Program-made: the position numbers and the translations under genes | Part shown: one piece after another, positions 17,927-24,713 of the stretch | How positions within the stretch are numbered: position 1 is the first letter of the stretch | How the letters are laid out: each line of letters begins with the position of its first letter | Assembly: GCA_018661775.1 (NCBI GenBank) | Contig: JABJHO010000054.1 | Location: 1-36,284, forward strand | Origin: Candidatus Magasanikiibacteriota bacterium | GTDB lineage: Bacteria; Patescibacteriota; Patescibacteriia; Magasanikbacterales; UBA922 | DNA: 36,284 nt | Direction: 5' to 3' | Notes under the pieces: generated by a model | What the model saw: only the letters and a program-made list of their open reading frames with translations | Databases searched by the model: none | What the model was told of the DNA's origin: nothing

Positions 17927-19186
17927 TTAATATTTACTAATATCTCTTGGAGAAAATAAATTAATAGTCCAGTCTACAATAACACGGAGTTTCTTTTGCC
18001 ACGAAATAAGTTTTGAGACATAAATACTTCGCCAGAGCCACCAAATCGTTCTTCCACTAAGCTGTACCCCGGCTATTTGTCCTGCTGCCATCCACTGACC
18101 AAGTGAAATAAGCAATCCTTTTGAAGAGTAGGTGAGTGGGGTAAGTGGTTTCTTTTCGATTAGGGCTGCAATATTGTCTGCCACAAATTTGCCTTGCTGC
18201 ACAGCAACTTGTGCGAGTGCCGGAAGTGGTTCTTGTGTTTTTGGGTCCACACAATGTGCCATGTCGCCAAGCACAAAAATACTGTCGTTTCCCATGGTTT
18301 GTAGTGTTGGTCTTACTATAATACACCCTTTTTTATTTTGTGCAAAGTCTTCTGTTGAAGGGATTTGTCTTGGTGCGACACCGGCGGTCCAAATTGGCGT
18401 AGTTGTGGCTATTTTTGGATACGTATCGTGCGTGGTGGTAATGGCGTGCTTTGTTACACCAGTTACTTTGGTGTTAAAGAGTATTTTTATCTGGTGCTTT
18501 GCTAAAATACTCTTTGCTTTTTGTCGTATTTTTTTTGGAAACATGGGAACGAGTTCTTCACCTTTTTGTATAAGGAGGATTTCTACATCATCCATAAGGT
18601 GTTTGGGGTAATATTTACCAAATGTGCCATAAAAGAGGTTTGCGGTTTCTGTGGCGAGCTCAACTCCTGTCGGACCACCGCCAATAATAACACAGCGGAG
18701 CAGTTCTTTTCTTTTTTCTGCATCGTGCTCTTTTGACGCACGCTCCATTTGTGTAATAAAATGATTTTTGAGTGTAATAGCGTCTTCAAGTGTTTTGAGG
18801 GTAAATGCGTGTTCGTCTGCACCAGGTGTACCAAAAAAATGACTTTGCGACCCAAGCGCAAGCACAAGATAGTCATACGCAAGCGGACCTTGTGTTGTTT
18901 CTATAATATTTTTTTTGGTGTCTACATTTTTTACGCTACCAATATAGATATCAGACAAGCAACAGCGAAGCACTTTTCTGAGTGGTTCAATAATATTTTC
19001 TGGACTAATACTGCCGGTTGCAACTTCATGAAGAAGGGGAGTAAAAAGAAAATAATTTGTTTCATTAATCAGAACAAGCTCTACGTTTTTATTTTTGTGA
19101 AAATGTTTGTGGAGTTGTTTGTAGGTATACACCCCACCAAATCCTACGCCAGCGATAACTATTCTTGTTTTTTTGCTTGGAGTCAT
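17927..19186 (-). CDS. ndh: Type II NADH dehydrogenase (NDH-2)
   Basis: 419 residues, the usual length. FAD-binding GVGFGG (13-18), NADH-binding GGGPTG (169-174), second FAD motif VLGDMAH (305-311), and the quinone-site signature AQVAVQ (325-330, the AQxAxQ pattern). The C-terminal part (WWLWRSIYVSKLISW...VDWTINLF) is amphipathic and fits the monotopic membrane anchor. NDH-2 passes electrons from NADH to a quinone without pumping protons. Most CPR bacteria lack a full respiratory chain and quinone synthesis, so it may act in NADH disposal or oxygen defence with scavenged quinone. It lies 4 bp before the YceI gene. Confidence 0.9.
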   Translation of the reverse strand: MTPSKKTRIVIAGVGFGGVYTYKQLHKHFHKNKNVELVLINETNYFLFTPLLHEVATGSISPENIIEPLRKVLRCCLSDIYIGSVKNVDTKKNIIETTQGPLAYDYLVLALGSQSHFFGTPGADEHAFTLKTLEDAITLKNHFITQMERASKEHDAEKRKELLRCVIIGGGPTGVELATETANLFYGTFGKYYPKHLMDDVEILLIQKGEELVPMFPKKIRQKAKSILAKHQIKILFNTKVTGVTKHAITTTHDTYPKIATTTPIWTAGVAPRQIPSTEDFAQNKKGCIIVRPTLQTMGNDSIFVLGDMAHCVDPKTQEPLPALAQVAVQQGKFVADNIAALIEKKPLTPLTYSSKGLLISLGQWMAAGQIAGVQLSGRTIWWLWRSIYVSKLISWQKKLRVIVDWTINLFSPRDISKY

Positions 19187-19196
19187 AAGATGTTGT

Positions 19197-20009
19197 TTAA
19201 GATAAAGATAGGTTAGTCGAAAAGTGTTGTGCTATGTGTTCATGGACGTGTCCATTTGTAGCAAGGATACCAAGCATATTCTTTGTTTCTTTTGTGTTGT
19301 ACACCAAAGCATTACCACGCAAGTCTGTCATTTTTCCTCCGGCACTTTCTATAATGCATTGCGCGGCACATGCATCCCAAAGTGAGGTGTGTTGACTGGT
19401 GTTATAGTATATGTCTGCGTATTTTTCAGCTATTTTTCCTATTTTTACACCAACACCACCAGACATGATGTGTTTTGTGATTCCGAGTTTTTTTATAATA
19501 CCATCTTTTTCTGGGTGTGAGCGACTACTGATAACGGTCACTTCCTGTATATCTTCAATATCCGACACGTGTAATTTCCGGACTGCTTTTCCTGGTTCTG
19601 AAACAAACGCACCGATACCTTTTTGTGCATAATAACATTTTTTTGTTGCAGGCTCATATGACACACCAAAAACAGGGGTATTACCTTGCACGAGACCAAT
19701 CATTACAGAGAATTCACCGTTTTTTTTAATAAAATCACTTGTGCCGTCGAGTGGGTCAACAATCCATACATATTCACTGGATAGTCTTTCTGGTGTATCT
19801 TGTATTTCTTCGGAAAGAATAGGGTGTTTTGAAATATTTTTAATCCCAGAAGTGATAATATTGTTTGATGTTATGTCAGCTGTTGTTACCGGAGAATCGT
19901 CATCTTTTTTCTCAATAACATACTTTTTGTTGTATATTTCCATGATCGCATTTCCTGCTTCTTTTGCGATTGGTATAACATCTGTGTATATCTTATCAAT
20001 ATCAGGCAT
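19197..20009 (-). CDS. Inositol monophosphatase family, CysQ-like 3'(2'),5'-bisphosphate nucleotidase
   Basis: 270 residues. Metal-binding motifs of the family are present: EE (67-68), DPLDGT (85-90, within WIVDPLDGTSDF) and WDACAAQ near 215. The family hydrolyses phosphate monoesters with Mg2+ and is inhibited by Li+. The WIVDPLDGTxxF form and length fit CysQ (PAP phosphatase), but inositol or fructose bisphosphate cannot be excluded by sequence. It is 3 bp downstream of the Nudix gene and 10 bp upstream of ndh in the operon. Confidence 0.85.
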   Translation of the reverse strand: MPDIDKIYTDVIPIAKEAGNAIMEIYNKKYVIEKKDDDSPVTTADITSNNIITSGIKNISKHPILSEEIQDTPERLSSEYVWIVDPLDGTSDFIKKNGEFSVMIGLVQGNTPVFGVSYEPATKKCYYAQKGIGAFVSEPGKAVRKLHVSDIEDIQEVTVISSRSHPEKDGIIKKLGITKHIMSGGVGVKIGKIAEKYADIYYNTSQHTSLWDACAAQCIIESAGGKMTDLRGNALVYNTKETKNMLGILATNGHVHEHIAQHFSTNLSLS

Positions 20010-20012
20010 AGA

Positions 20013-20570
20013 TTAAAATAGTTGTTTTTTAAAGTGTGCAATATCTTTGTACCCCAATTGCATGCGCAAAATATCTTCTACAATTTCATGGCCATGAAAA
20101 TTACTGGTTACTGTAACGGTTTCAATAAACTCCTCAAAAGATACTGTGGAAATAGAAATTTTTTCTCCAGGATCAAGTTGCTGTGGATGTGTTTTTGTGC
20201 AGTTTTTTGCGATGTACACAAAGACTTCCCAATCGATTTTGTTGTATGGTTTGTACGATTTATATAACGCCCATTCATTTGACGTGTATCCAGATTCTTC
20301 TTGTAATTCTCTTTTGGCAGTTTGGAGTGGGGTTTCGCCAGGATCTTGTTTACCGCCAGGAAGAGAAATAAAGTCATCGTGATGAGGTTGTTGTTGGTGT
20401 GCCAAAAGAATAGTGTTTTCTTTTGTGGTTGCGAGTATGCTTACTGTGCTCATTCTTTTGAGCATTTCAAACGTGGCGGTTGACCCATCAAACATGGTTT
20501 GCTCCCATTGGTAGGTGTCAAAAATCACCCCAGAAAACATTTTTTTTGCGTGGTTTGGTATGTGAGACAT
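20013..20570 (-). CDS. Nudix hydrolase (ADP-ribose pyrophosphatase-like)
   Basis: 185 residues. A complete Nudix box begins at GGKQDPGETPLQ (72-83) and ends REL-EE-G (87-94), matching GX5EX7REUXEEXGU. The N-terminal beta domain (about 8-65) is of the ADP-ribose pyrophosphatase layout, which cleaves ADP-ribose or similar nucleoside diphosphate sugars in the cytoplasm. The substrate is not proven. Co-transcribed 20 bp after prmC. Confidence 0.88.
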   Translation of the reverse strand: MSHIPNHAKKMFSGVIFDTYQWEQTMFDGSTATFEMLKRMSTVSILATTKENTILLAHQQQPHHDDFISLPGGKQDPGETPLQTAKRELQEESGYTSNEWALYKSYKPYNKIDWEVFVYIAKNCTKTHPQQLDPGEKISISTVSFEEFIETVTVTSNFHGHEIVEDILRMQLGYKDIAHFKKQLF

Positions 20571-20590
20571 GGAGAATTATTGGAAATAGA

Positions 20591-21451
20591 CTACTCTATT
20601 GTACCGTAGACCAGTCTCTCGTGTCCAGCAAGATCTTTTTTTGTTTGTATGGAACTTTTTGGAAAGTGAACCCGAATACTTTCGTATAATTCTTTGGTTT
20701 GTGTTGGGTCAATTTCAAAAAAGAACTGTATAGTTTTTGGTTTGGTCTTCCATGCGTTAATTTGCACAAGGAGTTCTTTGTATAATGCAAGACCATTGTC
20801 TTGTGCCACAAGTGCGTGTTTTGGTTCGTGTGCAATACTTTTTTCGCTATTAAATTGTTCTTCTGTAATGTATGGAAGGTTTGCTGTAATAACGGTGGGC
20901 GAGTGTTTGGGAATAGAAACATGCTGAATAATAGGTTGGAGAAGATTGCCAGTATGGAATGTAATAGATATGCCATGTGTTTGTGCATTTTTCTTTGCCA
21001 CGTCTATTGCTTTTGCAGAGATGTCTGTGCCATGCAGTGTGAGGTGTGTGTTTTGCTTTTCTGCGGTTTTTGCAATAGCTATTGGCACACAACCAGTCCC
21101 AACACCCACATCAATAAGTGTGCCATTTTCTTGTATATGCTTAAGCACTTCCTCGACCATAAGTTCAGTTTCTGGTCGTGGAATAAGGGTGTGCTTGGTG
21201 ACCAAAAAATCTAAACCAAAAAATGCCTTTTCTTTGGTAAGGTAGGCAAGTGGTATGCCACGCATTCTTTTATATACTACCCAACGGTACCGAAGGGATT
21301 GTAGGGGAGATATTCGTTCTTCCGGGTGAGAGATAATGTGTTCGCGGGTTGTGTGTAATACATATGCAAGTAAACACTCTTTGTCGAGTGTGTCGACGTG
21401 CAGGCACTCGGTAAGTGCATCTTGGATTGTGTTATGCATCCAATGTTTCAT
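20591..21451 (-). CDS. prmC: Peptide chain release factor glutamine N5-methyltransferase PrmC (HemK)
   Basis: 286 residues. The N-terminal helical domain is followed by PRPETE (91-96), the SAM-binding loop DVGVGTG (114-120), and the catalytic signature NLPY at 191-194 in place of the usual NPPY. The enzyme methylates the glutamine of the GGQ loop of release factors. Its ATG at 21451 lies inside the 3' end of prfA (20-base overlap), so it is made right after its substrate RF1. The alternative start at Met5 keeps the overlap. The Leu in NLPY is a noted variant; the residues that hold the substrate glutamine (Asn and Pro-Tyr) remain. Confidence 0.92.
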   Translation of the reverse strand: MKHWMHNTIQDALTECLHVDTLDKECLLAYVLHTTREHIISHPEERISPLQSLRYRWVVYKRMRGIPLAYLTKEKAFFGLDFLVTKHTLIPRPETELMVEEVLKHIQENGTLIDVGVGTGCVPIAIAKTAEKQNTHLTLHGTDISAKAIDVAKKNAQTHGISITFHTGNLLQPIIQHVSIPKHSPTVITANLPYITEEQFNSEKSIAHEPKHALVAQDNGLALYKELLVQINAWKTKPKTIQFFFEIDPTQTKELYESIRVHFPKSSIQTKKDLAGHERLVYGTIE

Positions 21452-22490
21452 ATTCGGCTGTTCTTAATGTTTCTACAACAGCACCCATGTCTCCCGAGAG
21501 TATGGTTTCAATATTGTTCCAACTCTGTTTAATTCTGTGGTCAGTAATCCTGTCTTGTGGAAAATTGTATGTACGGATTTTTTCACTTCTATCACCCGAT
21601 CCAATTTGACTTCTGCGCGCCTCGGTTTCTTCTGCGAGCCGTTCTGCTTCTGCTGCTTCGTGGACTCTGGCACGAATTACTTGCATGGCTTTTATTCTAT
21701 TTTGAATTTGGGATTTTTCGTCTTGGCATTGCGCCACAATACCTGTTGGAATGTGGGTGATACGGACGGCGGAGTAGGTGGTGTTCACACTTTGACCACC
21801 ATTACCACTTGCGCAATAGGTGTCTACACGCAAATCATTTGGTTGAATATCTATTTCGGTTTCTTCTACCTCTGGCATAATAGCAACGCTCGCAGTGGAC
21901 GTGTGTATCCTTCCTTGTTTTTCCGTTTCCGGGATTCTTTGTACACGGTGTACGCCCATTTCGTATTTCATGTCTTTAAACACTTCTTTACCGTGTATTT
22001 CAAAAATAACTTCTTTGTATCCACCAACACCAGTTTGGTTTTCGGAAAGCAGAGACGTTTTCCATTTCTTTTTTTCTGCGTAGCGCATATACATCCGCAT
22101 CAGGTCTCCAGCAAAAAGTGCCGCCTCGTCTCCTCCTGCTCCAGCGCGTATTTCTACAATGACATCTTTTTTATCTTTTGGGTCAGTTGGACGGGTAAGA
22201 ATGCGCAATGCTTCTTCCAAAGCTTTTTGTTGATTAGCAAGTTCTGACAACTCTTCTTCTGCCATTTCTTTGAGCTCTGCGTCGGTCTCAGTTTCAATAA
22301 GAGTGTGAGTTTCGGTAATAGCGTGTTCTATCTTCATGAGTTCTGCTATTTTTTCTGCCGCAAGCTTGGTTTCATTGTATTCCCGAGATACTTCTTGTAT
22401 TTTTTTTGCATCACTAATAATAGCTGGATTTGTGAGATCAGTTTCAAGGGTTTTGTGCTTTTCATAGATTTTGGTGTATTTTTCTAACAT
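21432..22490 (-). CDS. prfA: Peptide chain release factor 1
   Basis: 352 residues, usual length. Stop-codon motif PET (187-189), the RF1 form of PxT (RF2 has SPF), and the peptidyl-hydrolysis motif GGQ (231-233) in [19 protein letters not shown]. The residue after GGQ is Ser where E. coli has His. RF1 reads UAA and UAG. First gene of the eight-gene operon; its 3' end overlaps prmC by 20 bp. RF1 and genes here ending in UGA (for example 2292-2669) argue for the standard code. Confidence 0.96.
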   Translation of the reverse strand: MLEKYTKIYEKHKTLETDLTNPAIISDAKKIQEVSREYNETKLAAEKIAELMKIEHAITETHTLIETETDAELKEMAEEELSELANQQKALEEALRILTRPTDPKDKKDVIVEIRAGAGGDEAALFAGDLMRMYMRYAEKKKWKTSLLSENQTGVGGYKEVIFEIHGKEVFKDMKYEMGVHRVQRIPETEKQGRIHTSTASVAIMPEVEETEIDIQPNDLRVDTYCASGNGGQSVNTTYSAVRITHIPTGIVAQCQDEKSQIQNRIKAMQVIRARVHEAAEAERLAEETEARRSQIGSGDRSEKIRTYNFPQDRITDHRIKQSWNNIETILSGDMGAVVETLRTAEYETLDA

Positions 22491-22502
22491 AGTGTTTGAT
22501 AT

Positions 22503-22511
22503 AGTGTATCA
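22503..22511 (-). promoter_or_regulatory. Extended -10 promoter of the prfA operon
   Basis: Minus strand TGA-TACACT with a weak AT-rich -35 region. It drives prfA and the seven genes behind it; no other clear promoter is seen inside the operon. Confidence 0.4.
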
Positions 22512-22529
22512 TGTTTTATTTTTTTTATA

Positions 22530-22556
22530 TATAAAAAACAGACTATAAAAGCCTGT
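22530..22556 (-). terminator. Terminator after rpmE
   Basis: Stem ACAGAC (22538-22543) with GCCTGT (22551-22556), loop of seven bases, and a T-run on the minus strand. It separates rpmE from the prfA operon. Confidence 0.75.
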
Positions 22557-22573
22557 TCTTTATTATTGATCTG

Positions 22574-22906
22574 CTATTTTTCTGTTTTTTCTTCTTCGGA
22601 TTGTGCCACTGCTTTTGCTGCGGCTCGTTTTACTTTTTTTCCTTTTCGTCCAGTAGATACAGAATCTTTTTTCCCCATACGTGCTTGGAATTTTTCCACT
22701 CGTCTTGCAGTGTCAATAAGCACCTGTTTTCCGGTATAAAATGGGTGTGACGCAGAAGAAATTTCTGTATGAATCACAAAATGCTTTACACCATCAATAT
22801 CACGAGTTTCTTTTGATGTTCGTGTTGAGGTGGTGATAAACTCTTCTTTACAAGAGCTATCTACAAATACAACAGGGTGTACCTGCGGGTGAATGCCTTT
22901 TTTCAT
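22574..22906 (-). CDS. rpmE: 50S ribosomal protein L31, zinc-free form with basic tail
   Basis: 110 residues. The start MKKGIHPQVHPVVFVD and HPFYTGK (54-60) are L31 hallmarks. The classic zinc ligands (CxC and CxxC) are missing; only Cys19 remains. A basic Lys/Ala-rich tail (about 80-110) extends it beyond the usual 70. The zinc-free form is known in other bacteria as an alternative under zinc shortage; here it may be the only one. L31 binds the central protuberance of the large subunit. Own promoter and terminator. Confidence 0.93.
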   Translation of the reverse strand: MKKGIHPQVHPVVFVDSSCKEEFITTSTRTSKETRDIDGVKHFVIHTEISSASHPFYTGKQVLIDTARRVEKFQARMGKKDSVSTGRKGKKVKRAAAKAVAQSEEEKTEK

Positions 22907-22934
22907 ATATTTTCACTATATTTTATGTGCCAGA

Positions 22935-22963
22935 AGTATATCATGGGCCTTGTATTTTGTCAA
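22935..22963 (-). promoter_or_regulatory. Promoter of rpmE
   Basis: Minus strand TTGACA (22958-22963), 17-bp spacer ending in TGA, TATACT (22935-22940). Near-consensus. Start about 22928, 22 nt before the ATG, with no Shine-Dalgarno site. Confidence 0.85.
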
Positions 22964-23013
22964 TACAGTAGGGGATAAGGGGTTTTTAGTAAAGAATTCG
23001 GTGTTTTTTTGGT

Positions 23014-23042
23014 TTGTGTAATAGGTAGTGTGTTGTTATAAT
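23014..23042 (+). promoter_or_regulatory. Promoter of the 23093 gene
   Basis: TTGTGT (23014-23019), 17-bp spacer ending in TGT, perfect TATAAT (23037-23042). Confidence 0.7.
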
Positions 23043-23092
23043 ATGGGTATACGATTCGCGACTAAATAAAATTATTTTTTAATCAATAACAT

Positions 23093-23464
23093 ATGCGCGA
23101 AATACTAAATATAGTAATATCACTTAGTACACTGGTTTCAATTGTAGCTCTAGTCATCCTTTGGGCAATAGCCATGTATGAAGTGGTAAAAAGAAAAGAC
23201 CTTAAAAAAAGCCGCTTGCTATGGATTGCACTTCTTTTGTTATTTATACCTTTTGGCTTAATTATGGATCAATACTTAGAAATCCTTGCATGGTTTGTTA
23301 GTATTTTACTTCTTATGCCTATTGCCTTAATAATGTATTTTTTTACAGAAAAAAGAAAAAAACAAGGGTATATTGCTAGATTATTTTTCTTTATAATAAT
23401 AGCCAGTTTTATTGTTTTTTCGGTATTAAATATATTCTTCAGTACACTTGGTTTTGCAATATGA
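23093..23464 (+). CDS. Small membrane protein, unknown
   Basis: 123 residues with four hydrophobic helices (about 7-30, 42-57, 62-82, 98-122) linked by short basic loops (KRKDLKKSR, EKRKKQG). No family is recognised; the helix-loop pattern is like small holin-type or cardiolipin-type anchors, but no motif supports either. The VOC gene begins 40 bp downstream, so they are probably one unit. Confidence 0.7.
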   Translation: MREILNIVISLSTLVSIVALVILWAIAMYEVVKRKDLKKSRLLWIALLLLFIPFGLIMDQYLEILAWFVSILLLMPIALIMYFFTEKRKKQGYIARLFFFIIIASFIVFSVLNIFFSTLGFAI

Positions 23465-23504
23465 TTGTGGTAATATAGAAAACATAAAGAGAAATTCCAA
23501 TAAA

Positions 23505-23927
23505 ATGATAAAATTCTTCAACAAAATAATATCACCTATACTTTTGACAAAAAAATGGAACCCTTTAACAAAAGTTGGGGAGTTTAGGTTCAAAATATAC
23601 CCCAAAGACTTTGAGTTGGTCCGAAACTTTTATGAAACAGTACTTGAGTATCCGGTAGTAAAAGAGTGGGATAGTGCTAAAGATGACAAAGGAGTGTTGT
23701 TTGATGTTGGCGGTACAACGATAGAACTACTTTCACCAAAAGATGTGTACAAGCCAATTGGTGGCTGTGGATTATCCCTTGAAGTTGTTGATGTGTGGAA
23801 ATTGTGGAAAAAATTTGAAAACGCTGATAATATTATTTTTCCAATACGAGACAATGCCTGGGGTGATACATCTTTTTGTGTTAGTGATCCAGAAGGTTTT
23901 CATATTACGTTTTTTACCAAACCGTAA
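23505..23927 (+). CDS. VOC (glyoxalase/bleomycin-resistance fold) protein
   Basis: 140 residues from the ATG at 23505; an in-frame ATG at 23448 would overlap the upstream gene and gives no N-terminal motif. The fold is indicated by FRFKIYPKDFELVRNFYETVL near the start, the mid strand FDVGGTTIELLSPK, and the end SFCVSDPEGFHITFF. The classic glyoxalase metal ligands are only partly visible (Glu in TIEL), so it may bind a ligand without being a glyoxalase. Related proteins include resistance and dioxygenase families. It is followed by a T-rich stretch and the candidate RNA. Confidence 0.75.
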   Translation: MIKFFNKIISPILLTKKWNPLTKVGEFRFKIYPKDFELVRNFYETVLEYPVVKEWDSAKDDKGVLFDVGGTTIELLSPKDVYKPIGGCGLSLEVVDVWKLWKKFENADNIIFPIRDNAWGDTSFCVSDPEGFHITFFTKP

Positions 23928-23930
23928 CGT

Positions 23931-23959
23931 GCTACGTAGCTAAGTTTTTCTTGTTTTTT
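23931..23959 (+). terminator. Weak palindrome plus T-run after the VOC gene
   Basis: The palindrome GCTACGTAGC (23931-23940) is followed by two T-runs. The stem has no real loop, so this is a weak terminator candidate only. Confidence 0.3.
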
Positions 23960-23989
23960 ATAAATGAAAAATCCACAACAAAAAAACTG

Positions 23990-24210
23990 TAGAATTAAAA
24001 AATCGGTGTGAGGGTACACACCGATTAAACAATAACACTGATTGGTCATCAGGATCGTGTATTGTTACACACTAGCTAACAGTCGAGCATCGTGATAATC
24101 GCGAAAGTTTAAAACTAATTATTACGAAATGCCGCGGTCTGCATCGGCTAGTGTCGGCCAACCATACACTTATAAAGGACCCTGTATTACGTTGGTTGAA
24201 TACACGATAT
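23990..24210 (-). ncRNA. Candidate structured non-coding RNA
   Basis: No gene is present here, but the minus strand has a promoter (24204-24232), a strong terminator (stem CACACCGATT/AATCGGTGTG at 24001-24026, then T6) and several perfect helices between. These are CAACCA/TGGTTG enclosing ATACA/TGTAT; ACACTAGC/GCTAGTGT enclosing about 78 bases; and CTGAT/ATCAG. A ten-base pairing ATCGTGTATT/AATACACGAT (24199-24208 with 24055-24064) could close a three-way junction. Its right half can also pair with GTGTTATTGTT further 3', giving an alternative fold. Length about 200 nt. It does not match tmRNA, RNase P RNA or SRP RNA motifs that I can check by eye; 6S-like is possible by size only. It has no adjacent target gene. 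Confidence 0.6.
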
Positions 24211-24232
24211 CAGAAATCTAAATATTTGTCAA
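24204..24232 (-). promoter_or_regulatory. Promoter of the candidate RNA
   Basis: Minus strand TTGACA (24227-24232), 17-bp spacer, TATCGT (24204-24209). Transcription near 24197 would exclude the left arm of the ten-base closing stem, so either the start lies further upstream or that stem is a DNA-level dyad. Confidence 0.55.
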
Positions 24233-24378
24233 CCTAAGGTGCGTAAAATACTCTTATATAGTAACAAAACTGGTTCTTTTCTTAGGAATTACACAGAGAG
24301 CGACATGTTTGATCTAATCAGAACGTGGTACAAAATTAGCCATTTTTCCTTGATTTATGGTATTATATATGCAAAGAC

Positions 24379-24407
24379 TTGATTTTTTCTGGCTTTTTGT
24401 GTATAGT
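24379..24407 (+). promoter_or_regulatory. Promoter of secG
   Basis: TTGATT (24379-24384), 17-bp spacer, TATAGT (24402-24407). Start near 24414; 27-nt leader. Confidence 0.7.
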
Positions 24408-24440
24408 AATAGGACGAAATAATTAATAGTAACAGTTTAT

Positions 24441-24662
24441 ATGGATGCAATTCTGCAAGTTGTACAGACAATAATTAGCGTATTACTCATAGTGGTTATT
24501 CTATTACAACACAAAGGTGCCGGACTTGGCGCTGGGTTTGGTGGCGGTGGCGGTGGTCCTGTGGTGACCACAAGGAGGGGTGTAGACTTATTTTTACACA
24601 AAATAACTATTGGATTGGCAGTATCCTTCTTTGTTCTTGCATTTATTGGTATTTTTATCTAA
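24441..24662 (+). CDS. secG: Preprotein translocase subunit SecG
   Basis: 73 residues: a first helix (about 3-22), the cytosolic glycine-rich loop KGAGLGAGFGGGGGG, then a second helix (about 52-73). This is the SecG layout (two helices around a Gly-rich loop), and length is usual. It joins SecYE in the translocon; secE is at 1919. The transmembrane substrate-binding gene follows 51 bp later. A weak TATACTT/AAGTATA hairpin (24684-24700) lies between. Confidence 0.9.
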   Translation: MDAILQVVQTIISVLLIVVILLQHKGAGLGAGFGGGGGGPVVTTRRGVDLFLHKITIGLAVSFFVLAFIGIFI

Positions 24663-24713
24663 AATACCCAACATCTCTTGTCTTATACTTTTTAAGTATA
24701 TTAATCTTCTCTT

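Noticed and set aside
23990-24240. tmRNA, RNase P RNA or SRP RNA
   Set aside because: No tRNA-like ends with a T-loop, no credible tag frame, no RNase P core motifs and no GGAAGGAAGC-type SRP loop could be found on either strand.
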